This document shows, piece after piece, positions 25,235 through 36,100 of a DNA stretch of 47,522 nucleotides. The position numbers and the translations under genes were made by a program. The notes below the pieces were generated by a model. It did not search any database, was not told the DNA's origin, and saw only the letters and a list, made by a program, of their open reading frames with translations. Source of the stretch: an uncultured Prolixibacteraceae bacterium. GTDB taxonomy: Bacteria > Bacteroidota > Bacteroidia > Bacteroidales > Prolixibacteraceae. The DNA lies in contig CALGIG010000009.1 of the NCBI GenBank assembly GCA_937915865.1, forward strand, positions 1 to 47,522, given 5' to 3'. The stretch's first letter is position 1, and each line of letters opens with the position of its first letter.

Positions 25235-25285
25235 ATGATGAAAAAAATGCGAGTAATCTGGACCATTACCCGCATCGAAAATTGA
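25235..25285 (+). other. Possible leader ORF and hairpin between fecR and SusC
   Basis: A 16-codon frame (M-M-K-K-M-R-V-I-W-T-I-T-R-I-E-N) lies in the 100-base gap. Within it, GCGAGTAAT (25249-25257) pairs with ATTACCCGC (25265-25273) with one mismatch and a seven-base loop. There is no T-run, so it is not a standard terminator. Whether the frame is translated is unknown. Confidence 0.25.
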
Positions 25286-25322
25286 GTTTTAATTAATCGT
25301 ATAAATTAATCATTACAAAACT

Positions 25323-28300
25323 ATGAAAAAAAATGCACCTAACGACTTGTCGCTGAGGACGGGTCTAAAAAAACTTTTAGTAATTATGAAACTTACTATC
25401 TTTTTGGTGGTGTTTGCAGTTTTGCAAACTATTGCAGTAACTGTTTCGTCACAATCCTCGGGTTTGACATTGAATATTAAAGAAACAAAAGTCGAACAAA
25501 TTCTTCTCCAAATTGAAAATCAAAGTAATTACGTTTTTCTTTACAACAAGGATCTTATTGATGTTGAGAAAGTAGCCAGCATCAATGTAAAAGGAGCTTC
25601 AGTTGATGAAGTTCTTGAAATCTTATTTGAAGGCTCCAATATCAATTATAAAATGGTTGGCCGTCAAATTGTATTATCTCCGGCATTTACTCAGCAGCAA
25701 AAAAAAGTAACAGGTAAAGTTACCGATAATAAAGGAGAACCTCTTCCTGGTGTTTCGATTGTTGTGAAAGGAACGACGAATGGAACTATTACCAATGTTG
25801 AGGGTAATTTCGAACTTGGTAAAGTTGACGATAGCGCAACTTTGGTGTTTTCTTTTGTCGGTATGACATCACAGGAACTACGTGTTCAGGGGCGATCAAC
25901 CATTAATGTCGTATTGGAAGAAGAAACCAGGGGCCTCGACGAAGTAATCGTGGTTGGTTATGGAACATCAAAACGAAAAGATTTTACCGGATCAGCCACA
26001 ACGGTTAAAATGGAAAATTCGCCGATCTCGTTGTTGCCAAATACGAATGCTTTACAATCGCTTAAGGGAAATGTTACCGGTCTTAACATTGGCGCTACAA
26101 ACAGCTCGGGAGGTGAACCAACCATGTTGATTCGCGGTCAGAATTCTATTAGCGGAAGCACTGTGCCGCTTATCATTCTTGATGGAGTAATTTATTTAGG
26201 CAGTATCAACGATATTAACCCGAACGATATTGCCAGCGTTGATGTTTTGAAAGATGCAGTAACTGCTGCTGTTTATGGAACACGTTCGGCTAACGGGGTT
26301 ATCGCAATCAATACAAAAAAAGGTAGCTCCAGTAAGCCGGTTATCAATTTAAACGTTTCTTCGGGTATTCAAACCTGGCCCAACCGGCCCGAAGTGATGA
26401 AGGGAGAACAGTGGATCACTGTGGTTAATGCCCGGAATCAATATGCTGAAGGATCAACTGACTGGATGAAGTCGGGAGAGTTGGCCAACTATAATGCAGG
26501 TAAAGAGACAAACTGGCTCGATCAGGTAACGCGGATAGGCGTTTCGCAAGATTACCAGTTGTCGGTATCCGGTGCAAATAAAGGTATTAATTATTATCTG
26601 TCAACCGCCTATAACAACAGTAAAGGTGTAGTCATAGGCGATGATTTTGACCGTATTTCTGTTTTAGGTAAAATTAATGCGGATATTACAAGCTGGTTAA
26701 AGGTAGGTGTTGACGGAAGTTTCTCACGTCGAAATTACCCGGGTATTCTGGCAAATGTTGCAAATGCGCAGACAATGACACCTTACGGCGTAATGTACCG
26801 TGACGATCAGGGAAATCTTGAAAAATATCCGCAGACTCAGTCTAATATAAATCCGTTATGGGGCGTTGACGATGGAACTGTCGATAAATTAGACGTAAGA
26901 CATAACTATCGTTTAAACACATTTGTTTCGATTGATATTCCGTGGATAAAAGGGTTGAATTACAGAATGTCGTATCAGCTCAATTCAGATCAAAACCAGT
27001 CTGGTATCTTTTATCATGAATCGTATTATATAGCTGAAGGTGAAGGTTTAGCCCGTTATTCGCCAGGTACTGTGCAGAGTTTATTGACAAAAGCGAATGG
27101 AGTATTAAACTCAAACTCTGATTATAGCTATGTATGGGATAATATATTGAGCTATAAGAAATCATTCGGGAAACACAATTTAGAGGGAACATTGGTAGCC
27201 ACACGCGACGATATGAAGTACAGAATTACTTATATCACTGGGTCTGATTTTTCTGCCAATGGTAATACTTCTCTGGGAATATGGGGGTTACATAAAGCTA
27301 CTACCCAAAAAGTTGACTTGTATGTAAACAATAAGGACATCAATGATTCTCAGATCGGAGGGGTTGAAAAGGCGAATGTTGGTTATTTAGCCCGTTTCAC
27401 TTACAATTACGATGGCAAATATTACCTTACAACATCTTTCCGACGTGATGGAGCTTCAGTATTTGGAGCGAATAAAAAATGGGGAAATTTTGGCGCAATT
27501 GGGTTAGGCTGGAAAATTTCGGAAGAAAGATTTATGAAATCGTTCGAACCGCTCAATAACCTGAAGCTGAAACTGTCGTGGGGACAGAACGGGAACCAGG
27601 GTGCCGGGCCTTATTCAACATTATCAACAGTTTCCAATGGGGCATCAAGCGGCATTCGCTATGAATTTTCAGACGCTGCCGGAAAAATCAGTTATGGATT
27701 AAATCAAACTTCGATCGGAAACCATGGGCTGGGTTGGGAAAGCACAGAATCGTGGAATACAGGATTTGAGTCAGCATGGTTTAAGAATCGTTTGTTTGTT
27801 GATTTGGATGCTTACATGTCGAAAACTACCGATGAAATTATTAACCGGTCTATCCCTGATATGACTGGCCAGTCAAGCATTCTGACATCTTTAGGTGAAG
27901 TTGACAATCACGGGATTGAGCTTACTGTAAAAACAGTTAATATTCAGAAAAAGGACCTGACATGGATAACTTCGGTAACTTACTGGATAAACCGAAATAA
28001 GTTAAAAACCATTGACGGAAAAGATGCAAATAATGACGGTAAGGAAGACGACGATATAACCAATAAGTGGTTCATTGGTAAATCTCTTGGCGCGATATAC
28101 GGTTATAAACAAGATGGTATTGTTCAGGATAGTGACACCGACTATAAAACAGCTAATGGTGTGGCCAGTGGAACTCCAAAATATGTGAACCTGGATTCTA
28201 ATCCTGCAATCACTTCTGCAGATCGAATGATTCTTGGTTATGACAAAGAAAACTTCAGGCTGAACATGGGTAACAGTGTTACTTATAAGAATTTTGAGTT

Positions 28301-28718
28301 CTATGCGATGATTTCAGGAGTTTTTGGCGGGAATGACTATTTTTTGAAAAGCAACACTATTGCTTTTATGACTTCGGGAACCGGCAGGTTTAATGATAAT
28401 ATGACTTATAAACCGTATTGGACCGCAGCTAATCCGAGCAACGAATATCCTTCTGCAACATTTTCGGGTGACGGACGCTATCAGGCGCTTCAGTCAAGAG
28501 GTTTTGTGAGGGTTCAGGACATAAGCCTTTCCTATAATTTCAAACAACCTTGGGTAAAAGCCATGAATATCAACCAACTCAAGGTGTTTGTTTCTGCCAA
28601 AAACGTTGCCACGTTCACTAACTGGAAAGGTGGAGATCCTGAAACAGGAGCTAAATACCTTGATAATACTCTTCCGGTTGTTGCGACTTATTCGATTGGA
28701 GCAAATATCAGTTTCTAA
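25323..28718 (+). CDS. SusC-like TonB-dependent transducer with STN domain
   Basis: A 1131-residue SusC. After a signal peptide (hydrophobic core near residues 22-40) comes an STN domain (about 48-115: L-T-L-N-I-K-E-T-K-V-E-Q-I-L to V-G-R-Q-I-V-L-S), the contact site for FecR. Next a carboxypeptidase-regulatory-like domain (about 128-205, V-T-G-K-V-T-D-N-K-G-E-P-L-P-G-V), the plug (L-D-E-V-I-V-V-G-Y-G, I-I-L-D-G-V, V-L-K-D-A-V-T-A-A-V-Y-G-T-R-S-A-N-G-V-I) and a large barrel ending I-G-A-N-I-S-F. It takes up the glycan fragment captured by the SusD partner and reports its presence to FecR. Compared with the SusC at 8613-11798, it has the extra signalling domain. Confidence 0.97.
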   Translation: MKKNAPNDLSLRTGLKKLLVIMKLTIFLVVFAVLQTIAVTVSSQSSGLTLNIKETKVEQILLQIENQSNYVFLYNKDLIDVEKVASINVKGASVDEVLEILFEGSNINYKMVGRQIVLSPAFTQQQKKVTGKVTDNKGEPLPGVSIVVKGTTNGTITNVEGNFELGKVDDSATLVFSFVGMTSQELRVQGRSTINVVLEEETRGLDEVIVVGYGTSKRKDFTGSATTVKMENSPISLLPNTNALQSLKGNVTGLNIGATNSSGGEPTMLIRGQNSISGSTVPLIILDGVIYLGSINDINPNDIASVDVLKDAVTAAVYGTRSANGVIAINTKKGSSSKPVINLNVSSGIQTWPNRPEVMKGEQWITVVNARNQYAEGSTDWMKSGELANYNAGKETNWLDQVTRIGVSQDYQLSVSGANKGINYYLSTAYNNSKGVVIGDDFDRISVLGKINADITSWLKVGVDGSFSRRNYPGILANVANAQTMTPYGVMYRDDQGNLEKYPQTQSNINPLWGVDDGTVDKLDVRHNYRLNTFVSIDIPWIKGLNYRMSYQLNSDQNQSGIFYHESYYIAEGEGLARYSPGTVQSLLTKANGVLNSNSDYSYVWDNILSYKKSFGKHNLEGTLVATRDDMKYRITYITGSDFSANGNTSLGIWGLHKATTQKVDLYVNNKDINDSQIGGVEKANVGYLARFTYNYDGKYYLTTSFRRDGASVFGANKKWGNFGAIGLGWKISEERFMKSFEPLNNLKLKLSWGQNGNQGAGPYSTLSTVSNGASSGIRYEFSDAAGKISYGLNQTSIGNHGLGWESTESWNTGFESAWFKNRLFVDLDAYMSKTTDEIINRSIPDMTGQSSILTSLGEVDNHGIELTVKTVNIQKKDLTWITSVTYWINRNKLKTIDGKDANNDGKEDDDITNKWFIGKSLGAIYGYKQDGIVQDSDTDYKTANGVASGTPKYVNLDSNPAITSADRMILGYDKENFRLNMGNSVTYKNFEFYAMISGVFGGNDYFLKSNTIAFMTSGTGRFNDNMTYKPYWTAANPSNEYPSATFSGDGRYQALQSRGFVRVQDISLSYNFKQPWVKAMNINQLKVFVSAKNVATFTNWKGGDPETGAKYLDNTLPVVATYSIGANISF

Positions 28719-28737
28719 CTAAATAAAACTAAGTATT

Positions 28738-30522
28738 ATGAAAAAAATAAAATATATATGCGGCATTGCTATCCTTACATTATTCATGAGCTTGGTGAGC
28801 TGCAACGACGATAAGTTTCTGGAAGAAACACCTGAGACATTTTATACTGTTGAAAATATTTTCACTTCCTCACAACAGGTTGATCAGGTTTTGGTGAATC
28901 TGTATTCATACCTGCGCGATATGTGGGCAAATCCAAGCGAAAATACATGGACTTTCAACTTCAGGGGCAAAGGAACCGATATGTATGATGTACCGGTTAT
29001 CCGCCGCGGAAATACATTTAGCGATTACAGCACCATCAACCCCGACCACGATACGTTCTATCAGGTTTATAAAGCCTGGTATTATGTGATTACCCGGGCC
29101 AATCTTGCAATTTATGCTGCCGAATTGCCCGAAGTTTCATGGGCATCTGATACTGAAAAAGCTTATGCGCTGGCGCAGGCACGTTTTTTCAGGGCTTTTG
29201 CTTATCGAAATCTGGCCGAATTGTACGGAGGTGTTCCGCTTGTAACCGAAGTGGCAACTGCTCCCCGTTATGATTATACCCGCGAAACCCGTGTAAATAT
29301 CTATCAGTTTGCCATTACCGAGTTGGAAGCTATTGAATCCAACCTGCCTGAAACTACTGCTTCGGGTGGTCGTTTGGTTCGCGGAGCTGCCCAGCATAAC
29401 CTTTGTGAATTATATCTGGCTCTGGGAACAGAACTTGCTGCCAACGGAAATTCAACAGGTGCGCAGGCCGCATATACCAAATCAATTAGCTACGGTAGCA
29501 AAGTAATTGACGGTGGTACTTACAGATTAATGTCTTCTCGATTTGGTACACGAAAAAGCGTAACTTCAATCGGTGTAAATGTATACCAGGGTGGAAGTTC
29601 AACTGCTCCTGTTGATACCGTTCTGCAAGCAACAAACTATTACTGGGATTTATTCCAGGAAGGAAACGTTAATTACCAGGATGGAAATACTGAATGTATC
29701 TGGGCAATGCAAATTGATTATGCTGCCTATAAAGCTGAAGACGGCAAGTCAAAACTACCTTACTCAAGAACTTATGGACCGGTTTTTCGCGATGTTGCTA
29801 AAACTTGGTTTACCGGAACTCTGGAAGATGTTGGCGGACGTGGTATCGCACAAATGTCTCCCACTATGTACACCCGCGACAGCATTTATGGTGGCAAGTG
29901 GGCTTCCGATATTCGTAACTCCGATGTTGTTTTCCGTCGCCGTTTTAAAGGAAATGTTGCTACTTCAGCATATTTTAAGAAAATTGTTCCATGGAGCTTG
30001 ATGTATGATGGAAGTACCGATGCAACTACCAATCTCAATAACAGAAGTGAGGTATATCCCGTTTCATGTAAAATTGCTACCGACAAATATACCGGTGTTG
30101 CCGACGGCGAAAACATGAGTAATTTGTTCCGCGATGATTACTTCATCAGGCTTTCTGAAACCATATTATTAAGGGCCGAAGCCAAGCAACGCAGTGGCGA
30201 TAAAGCTGGCGCTGCGAGCGACGTTAATCTGCTGAGAACCCGCGCAAATTGTACTTACAAAGTAACAGCTGCCGATATGGATGATAATTTCAAAACAATT
30301 CTCGACGAGCGTGCACGCGAACTGGTTTATGAAGAATGTCGCTGGAATACTTTGCTTCGTATGGGTGGAACAATTGCGGTTGACCGTATTAAAAAGTATG
30401 CCTATTGGCCTGAAACTGCTTCAACATTGTCTTTCAATTACAATCTGTGGCCAATCCCACAGAAGGTGATCGACTCGAATACTGAAGTGGTTTTAGAACA
30501 AAATGCCGGATGGAATAAATAG
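28738..30522 (+). CDS. SusD-like (RagB/SusD) outer-membrane glycan-binding lipoprotein
   Basis: A 594-residue SusD lipoprotein, 19 bases after its SusC. The signal peptide ends L-V-S-C with Cys22 as the lipidation site, followed by an acidic N-D-D-K-F-L-E-E-T-P-E, typical of surface-exposed lipoproteins of this phylum. Hallmarks: A-Q-A-R-F-F-R-A-F-A-Y-R-N-L-A-E-L-Y-G-G-V-P-L-V near residue 145, R-L-S-E-T-I-L-L-R-A-E-A near 480, and I-L-D-E-R-A-R-E-L-V-Y-E-E near 522. It is about 100 residues longer than the SusD at 7109-8590, so the two pairs probably handle different ligands. A terminator-like hairpin follows 15 bases after the stop. Confidence 0.95.
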   Translation: MKKIKYICGIAILTLFMSLVSCNDDKFLEETPETFYTVENIFTSSQQVDQVLVNLYSYLRDMWANPSENTWTFNFRGKGTDMYDVPVIRRGNTFSDYSTINPDHDTFYQVYKAWYYVITRANLAIYAAELPEVSWASDTEKAYALAQARFFRAFAYRNLAELYGGVPLVTEVATAPRYDYTRETRVNIYQFAITELEAIESNLPETTASGGRLVRGAAQHNLCELYLALGTELAANGNSTGAQAAYTKSISYGSKVIDGGTYRLMSSRFGTRKSVTSIGVNVYQGGSSTAPVDTVLQATNYYWDLFQEGNVNYQDGNTECIWAMQIDYAAYKAEDGKSKLPYSRTYGPVFRDVAKTWFTGTLEDVGGRGIAQMSPTMYTRDSIYGGKWASDIRNSDVVFRRRFKGNVATSAYFKKIVPWSLMYDGSTDATTNLNNRSEVYPVSCKIATDKYTGVADGENMSNLFRDDYFIRLSETILLRAEAKQRSGDKAGAASDVNLLRTRANCTYKVTAADMDDNFKTILDERARELVYEECRWNTLLRMGGTIAVDRIKKYAYWPETASTLSFNYNLWPIPQKVIDSNTEVVLEQNAGWNK

Positions 30523-30536
30523 CCATTCGTAATCCG

Positions 30537-30576
30537 AAAAACGGGGATATCTTCAAAAAAGGTGTCCCCGTTTTTT
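30537..30576 (+). terminator. Terminator-like hairpin between susD and the enzyme genes
   Basis: AAAAACGGGGATATC (30537-30551) pairs with GGTGTCCCCGTTTTT (30561-30575), eleven perfect pairs plus four inner pairs with two G-T wobbles, around a nine-base loop, and six T's (30571-30576) follow. This is a strong intrinsic terminator. It lies inside an otherwise co-directional locus, so enzyme genes downstream would get reduced read-through or use another promoter, which I could not find. Confidence 0.8.
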
Positions 30577-30669
30577 CAGTTTGACTTTAGTCTGAACAGA
30601 AAAACTTATTTTTAACCAGAAATAGCTGAAGATATTTAGTTGAAGCTTCAGTAACTAAACCAACACATA

Positions 30670-32952
30670 ATGAACCAACTATTTAAAATTAAGTCAACTG
30701 CTTTTGTCCTGATTGTTATTTTGCTGGCGTTTCAGTCCGAAAGTGAGACTAAACCAACCGGGCTTTCAGTTAACTTTTTGACTCATGCCGGGCAGGTTTT
30801 CCGAAACGGATATCCGGTAAACACCGAATTGTACCAGGCGGTGGGTCGAAAAGAGAATTTTCAGTTTGCCGAAATTGCCCAGAAAAAGCCTTTCTTCGGA
30901 TGGATTGTTAATTCTACCCAGAACAATACGCTTCAAACAGCTTACCAGGTTTTGGTCGCTTCGAGTTTGGAAAATATTCAGAAAAACATCGGTGATTTTT
31001 GGGATTCAGGAAAAGTTGAAAGCGATCTGTCGGTGAATGTTTCATACACAGGGAAGGAGCTTCAACCCAATTCGGTTTATTTCTGGAAAGTAAAAACCTG
31101 GGATAATCACGGTGTCGAATCTTCATTTTCGGTAGTCTCGCAATTCAAAACCGCTGCGGAATTGCTCGATTATGCAACAGCCCGGTATCCGCAGCAAAAA
31201 CAAGATATTTATCCGGCATTAATAAAATCAGCGGGCAATGCAAACTGGTTTATCGATTTCGGGAAGGACGCTTTTGCCCAGCTTCGCCTGAATTTATTCG
31301 GAAAAACTACGGGCGACACTATTTTGATCCACCTGGGCGAAGCTGTGAAGAATGGGCATATCGATTGTAATCCGGGCGGTACAATACGCTATTCTGTTTA
31401 TAAATTGGCCTTGAAAGCGGGATGGAATACCTATCACCTGGCAATTAATCCCGATAAGCGAAATACTGGCCCGCAGGCCGTGAAGATACCCGAATATGTT
31501 GGTGAAGTGACCCCATTCAGGTATTGCGAAATTGAAAAGTATGAGCAGCCGCTGCAGAAAAATCAGCTGGTTCAGGAAATTGTATTTTACCCGTTCGATG
31601 AAACCGAGTCGTATTTCGCGAGTTCCGATACAGTGCTGAATAAAGTATGGGATTTGTGCAAATATTCCATGAAAGCGACTTCGTTCCTGGGCGTTTTTGT
31701 CGATGGCGACCGCGAACGCATTCCTTATGAGGCCGATGCGTTGATCAATCAACTTGGCTTTTACAATGTTGTTCGCGATTACAGCATTGGCCGTTACTCG
31801 CACGAGTACCTGATCAACCGCCCCACCTGGCCAACCGAGTGGATTTTGCAGTCGGTACTTATGGCTTGGAACGACTACAAATATACCGGCAACGTCGAAT
31901 CGCTCCGGCATTTTTATACCGATTTGAAAGCCAAAGCGCTTTTGCCGCTTGCCGACGAATCGGGACTCATTTCCACCAAAACCGGGAAAGTTACTCCTGA
32001 AGTGCTGAATTCCATTCATTTCAACGGTAATTTACGCGACATTGTTGACTGGCCGCAAAGTGGAATTCTTGGTTTGGGCAAAAAAGAACCGGGCGAAACC
32101 GATGGTTTTGTTTTCAAGGATGTGAACACGGTGGTAAATGCTTACCATTATGAGGCAGTAAGCCAACTGGCGCAAATTGCCAAAGTACTGAATCACGGCG
32201 ACGATGAAAAACAATTTACTGCATTGGTTCAGAAGCTGAAAATCGTTTTCAACGACAAATTTTTCGATAAAAAGAGAGGTGTTTATTTCGATGGAATTGG
32301 CACTGATCATGCTTCGCTTCACGCCAATATGTTTCCGGCGGCTTTTGGTTTAACTCCTGAAAAATATATTCCGAAAGTGAACAGTTTCATCCAATCGCGC
32401 GGATTAGCTTGCAGTGTTTACGGCTCGCAATTTCTGATGGATGCTGTGTATGAAGGTGGCAATGGAGAATACGGGCTTGAATTACTGGGCTCGACTGCCG
32501 AACGGAGTTGGTACAACATGATCCGTGTCGGTTCAACCATTTCGCTCGAAGCATGGGACAATAAATACAAACCTAACCAGGATTGGAATCATGCCTGGGG
32601 TGCAGCGCCCGCCAATATCATTCCCCGAAAGCTGATGGGAATAGAACCGCTCGAACCCGGATTCAGGAAAATACAGATTAAACCACAGCCGGGAAATCTG
32701 GCTTCGGCTGAAATGAAATGCCCTACTATTCAGGGCGATGTATTGCTATCTTTTGCTAACAAACCACAGCAATCTTTTTCCCTGAAACTGACCATTCCGG
32801 CGAATACCACTGCCAATGTTTATTTGCCATTCTGGTCAAAATCACAAAAAGTAAGCATGAATGGTGAACCGGTAAAATTCCGTCAGGAGGGAAGTTTTGC
32901 AATAATCGAAAATGTGGGCTCCGGAAATTCTGCGATTGAAGTTCTGAAATGA
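30670..32952 (+). CDS. GH78-type alpha-L-rhamnosidase
   Basis: A 760-residue secreted enzyme (signal peptide about 1-26). An N-terminal fibronectin/beta-sandwich region (T-A-Y-Q-V-L-V-A-S, F-W-D-S-G-K-V, Y-F-W-K-V-K-T-W-D) is the usual opening of GH78 proteins. The (alpha/alpha)6 catalytic barrel spans about 310-670 with D-G-D-R-E-R-I-P-Y-E-A-D (Glu349 as probable general acid) and S-L-E-A-W-D (Glu627 as probable base), then N-H-A-W-G-A, the marker for the end of the barrel, and a C-terminal beta domain. GH78 enzymes release terminal L-rhamnose by inversion in the periplasm or at the surface. The acid motif differs from the common D-C-P-x-R-E-R form. Specificity for rhamnose is likely but not certain. 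Confidence 0.82.
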   Translation: MNQLFKIKSTAFVLIVILLAFQSESETKPTGLSVNFLTHAGQVFRNGYPVNTELYQAVGRKENFQFAEIAQKKPFFGWIVNSTQNNTLQTAYQVLVASSLENIQKNIGDFWDSGKVESDLSVNVSYTGKELQPNSVYFWKVKTWDNHGVESSFSVVSQFKTAAELLDYATARYPQQKQDIYPALIKSAGNANWFIDFGKDAFAQLRLNLFGKTTGDTILIHLGEAVKNGHIDCNPGGTIRYSVYKLALKAGWNTYHLAINPDKRNTGPQAVKIPEYVGEVTPFRYCEIEKYEQPLQKNQLVQEIVFYPFDETESYFASSDTVLNKVWDLCKYSMKATSFLGVFVDGDRERIPYEADALINQLGFYNVVRDYSIGRYSHEYLINRPTWPTEWILQSVLMAWNDYKYTGNVESLRHFYTDLKAKALLPLADESGLISTKTGKVTPEVLNSIHFNGNLRDIVDWPQSGILGLGKKEPGETDGFVFKDVNTVVNAYHYEAVSQLAQIAKVLNHGDDEKQFTALVQKLKIVFNDKFFDKKRGVYFDGIGTDHASLHANMFPAAFGLTPEKYIPKVNSFIQSRGLACSVYGSQFLMDAVYEGGNGEYGLELLGSTAERSWYNMIRVGSTISLEAWDNKYKPNQDWNHAWGAAPANIIPRKLMGIEPLEPGFRKIQIKPQPGNLASAEMKCPTIQGDVLLSFANKPQQSFSLKLTIPANTTANVYLPFWSKSQKVSMNGEPVKFRQEGSFAIIENVGSGNSAIEVLK

Positions 32953-32960
32953 TTTTAAGC

Positions 32961-33076
32961 TTCGTCAGAAGCGAAAGTTTTGTAGCCCGGGATTTCAATC
33001 CCGGGAATGGGAAAAGCAAAATGAATCCGTCCGCTGGCAAATGATCGCCAGGGAAGCTATCTCTTTTCTGACGGAA
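32961..33076. repeat. Palindromic repeat between the GH78 and GH106 genes
   Basis: Ends are inverted (TTCGTCAGAA at 32961-32970 against TTCTGACGGAA at 33066-33076) and the inside holds a strong hairpin, CCCGGGAT-TTCA-ATCCCGGG at 32986-33005. No T-run follows, so it is not a classic terminator. It fills most of the 165-base gap and resembles the intergenic elements at the kdp junctions without sharing their sequence. Confidence 0.55.
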
Positions 33077-33117
33077 TTGAGAAAGCTTTGAAAAAGAGAA
33101 TTTAAAACTAAACCGAA

Positions 33118-36100
33118 ATGTTAAAAACTAAACTCATCGCAATTGTAGTATTGGCTAGCTTTTCTTCAATTGCCCAGCAGAAAAATATATTCACCACAAC
33201 CGAAGTTTCCTACGATCAGCTGAAAGCGGGTTTTGCCAACACGCCCAATGAGGCCCGGTTGCGTTGTTATTGGTGGTGGCTCAACAGCATGGCCACTAAA
33301 AAGTCGATCACACGCGACCTGGAAGAAATGAAAGACAAAGGTTATGGTGGCGCATCGATTGTTGATGCCGGAAGCTCAAATTACCAGGTTGCCCGAAAAA
33401 CCGCCGCCGGCCCCGTATTTATGAGCCCCAAATGGATGGAACTATACAAACATGCGGTGAAAGAAGCCGAACGTTTGGGCATCGAGTTAAGCGTCAATGT
33501 TCAAAGTGGCTGGAATCCTGGAGCGCCATCCATCACTCCCGAATTTGCCATGAAAAAGATTGTTTGGTCGGAAGTTGATGTAAAGGGTGGAGCCCAAATC
33601 AGTATGGAATTGCCCAAACCCGAAGAGAAATTGATGTATGCCGATATTTGTGTGCAGGCCATTCCTAAGAAGGCGGGAATTCCGGTACAAAACGATGCCA
33701 TTCAGAACTGGAAGAAAAAGTCGTTCAACGAAAAAATCGGTTGGAAAGGTGTTTACCCGCTTTACGAGTTACGTCAGGATTATTCAGGATTGGGCGAAGA
33801 CATTGCCTTCAAAAAGAACGAAATTATCGATCTCACTGCTAATTATAAAAATGGCAAATTGGAGTGGAGAGCCCCTGCTGGTGAGTGGACGATTATTCGC
33901 TACGGCTATACCTGTACCGGAGCGCGAACTTCGACCAACAGCGATGGTTGGGAAGGTTTGTCGGTTGACCACCTGAGCGCACAAGCATTTGACGTGTTTG
34001 CCAATACCGTCATTATCCCTTTGATAAAAGCTGCGCAGCAAGCCGGTAACAGCGTGAAATATCTGCAAACCGACAGCTGGGAAATGGATTTAGTGAGCTG
34101 GACTAAAAATTTTCCGGCCGATTTTAAAAAATACCGGGGTTACGATATTCAGAAATTCATGCCTGTTTTGGCCGGACGAATCGTCGAAAACCGAAGTGAA
34201 TCGAATCGGTTTTTGCACGATTTCCGCAAAACTATCGGCGATTTGGTTGCCGACAATCATTATCAGTTGTTCTACAATCTGGCACACCAATATGGATTGG
34301 GTATTCATCCCGAATCGGGCGGCCCGCACTCAGCGCCTGTCGATGCATTGAAAGTGATGGGCATCAGCGATTTTCCGCAGGGCGAATTTTGGGCAATGGC
34401 CAATACGCACCGCATCAAAGACGACGAAAGGCTGTCGGTGAGGCAAAGCGCCTGCGTGGCCCACACCAACGGCAAACGTTTTGTCGCTGCCGAGGGTCCA
34501 ACCAGCATCGGCCCACAGTGGGAACGTTCGCCAATGGATTTAAAAGGCAACATCGACCGCGTTTTTTGTTCGGGCGTCAACCGGATTGTGTGGCATACTT
34601 TTACTTCTTCGCCCGAAGAGTTTGGTCTGCCTGGGAACGAATATTTCGCCGGAACACACCTCAATCCAAACGTAACCTGGTGGGAGCAATCACGCGATTT
34701 TATCGGTTACCTCGACCGTAATATGTACATGCTTCAGCAGGGGATATTTGTTGCCGATGTGCTTTATTATTATGGCGACGATGTGCCCAATTTTGTTTTC
34801 CTGAAAGAAGATTTGCCGGAGTTGAATTTTGGTTATGACTGGGATAAATGTTCCAAAGAAGTTGTTCTGAACCGTGTTTCCGTGAAGGACGGGAAAGTTG
34901 TTCTGCCCGATGGCATGAGTTACCGGGTGATGATGCTCGCTCCTGAAAAAGCGATCGATTTGAATGTGTTACAGAAACTTGAACAATTGGTCAATGCCGG
35001 TATGACTCTCATTGGTCCGCGACCTACCGAAACAACCGGATTGACTGGTTTCCCGAAAGGCGATCAGGAATTGAAAGCGATTGCCGATAAACTTTGGGGC
35101 AAAACCGATGGTAAAAACATCACTGAAAACAAATATGGCAAAGGTCGTGTAATCTGGGGGCAGGATGTAAACCATGTTTTGGCCGGAATGAACGTGCAGC
35201 CCGATTTTCAGTTTAAGGGAACGCACCCGAAAGCGGCATTGGATTACATTCATCGCACCACAAGCGATCAGGAAATTTATTTTGTGTGCAACCGGTTCAG
35301 CCAGATGGCATACAACGACTTTGAATACCACTATTTGCCTGGTTTGCCTGATAGATGGGAACAGGTAGAATGCAGTTTCAGGGTAACCGGAAAAGTACCG
35401 GAATTGTGGGACCCGATTACCGGCCAAACCAAAGAAATTGTCGCTTATCGCGAGGAAAACGGGCGAACCATCATTCCATTGCTTTTTGAACCTGAAGGTT
35501 CGAAGTATATCGTTTTCAGGAATGGAAAGCAAAATCGGCACATTACGGAAATACGAAAGGACGATCAGTTGATCTTTCCGGGATTTAGCCTGACTACGAC
35601 TAATTATCCACGCATTGATTTTCATAAATCCGGAGAAAAGATCGTAGCTGAGGTTGATGAACAGGGAACGTATTCGCTGGCTTGGTCGGACGGAAAGAAG
35701 GAGCAGCTTGATGCGGAAAGTGCTGGTCAACAGATTGAAATGGCCGGCTCATGGGATATTAATTTCTACAACGATGTTCCTTCGGGCGCCCGGGTGAATG
35801 AATTAAAATCGTGGACGGAGTACGACGACTGGATGAGGATAAAATATTATTCAGGGAAGGCGATTTACCACAAAACCTTCGATCTGTCGCCTGAAGATTT
35901 GAAGGACAACCGCATTATCATCGATTTAGGCAATGTGAAGGAGATGGCTTCTGTCAAAATTAATAACCACAAATTGCAGGTGATTTGGAGTGCGCCGTTC
36001 CGTTTTGACTTAACTCCATACCTGAAGACCGGAACCAACGATTTGAAGGTAGAAGTTGTAAATATGTGGGTAAACCGGCTGATTGGTGACGGAAAACTTC

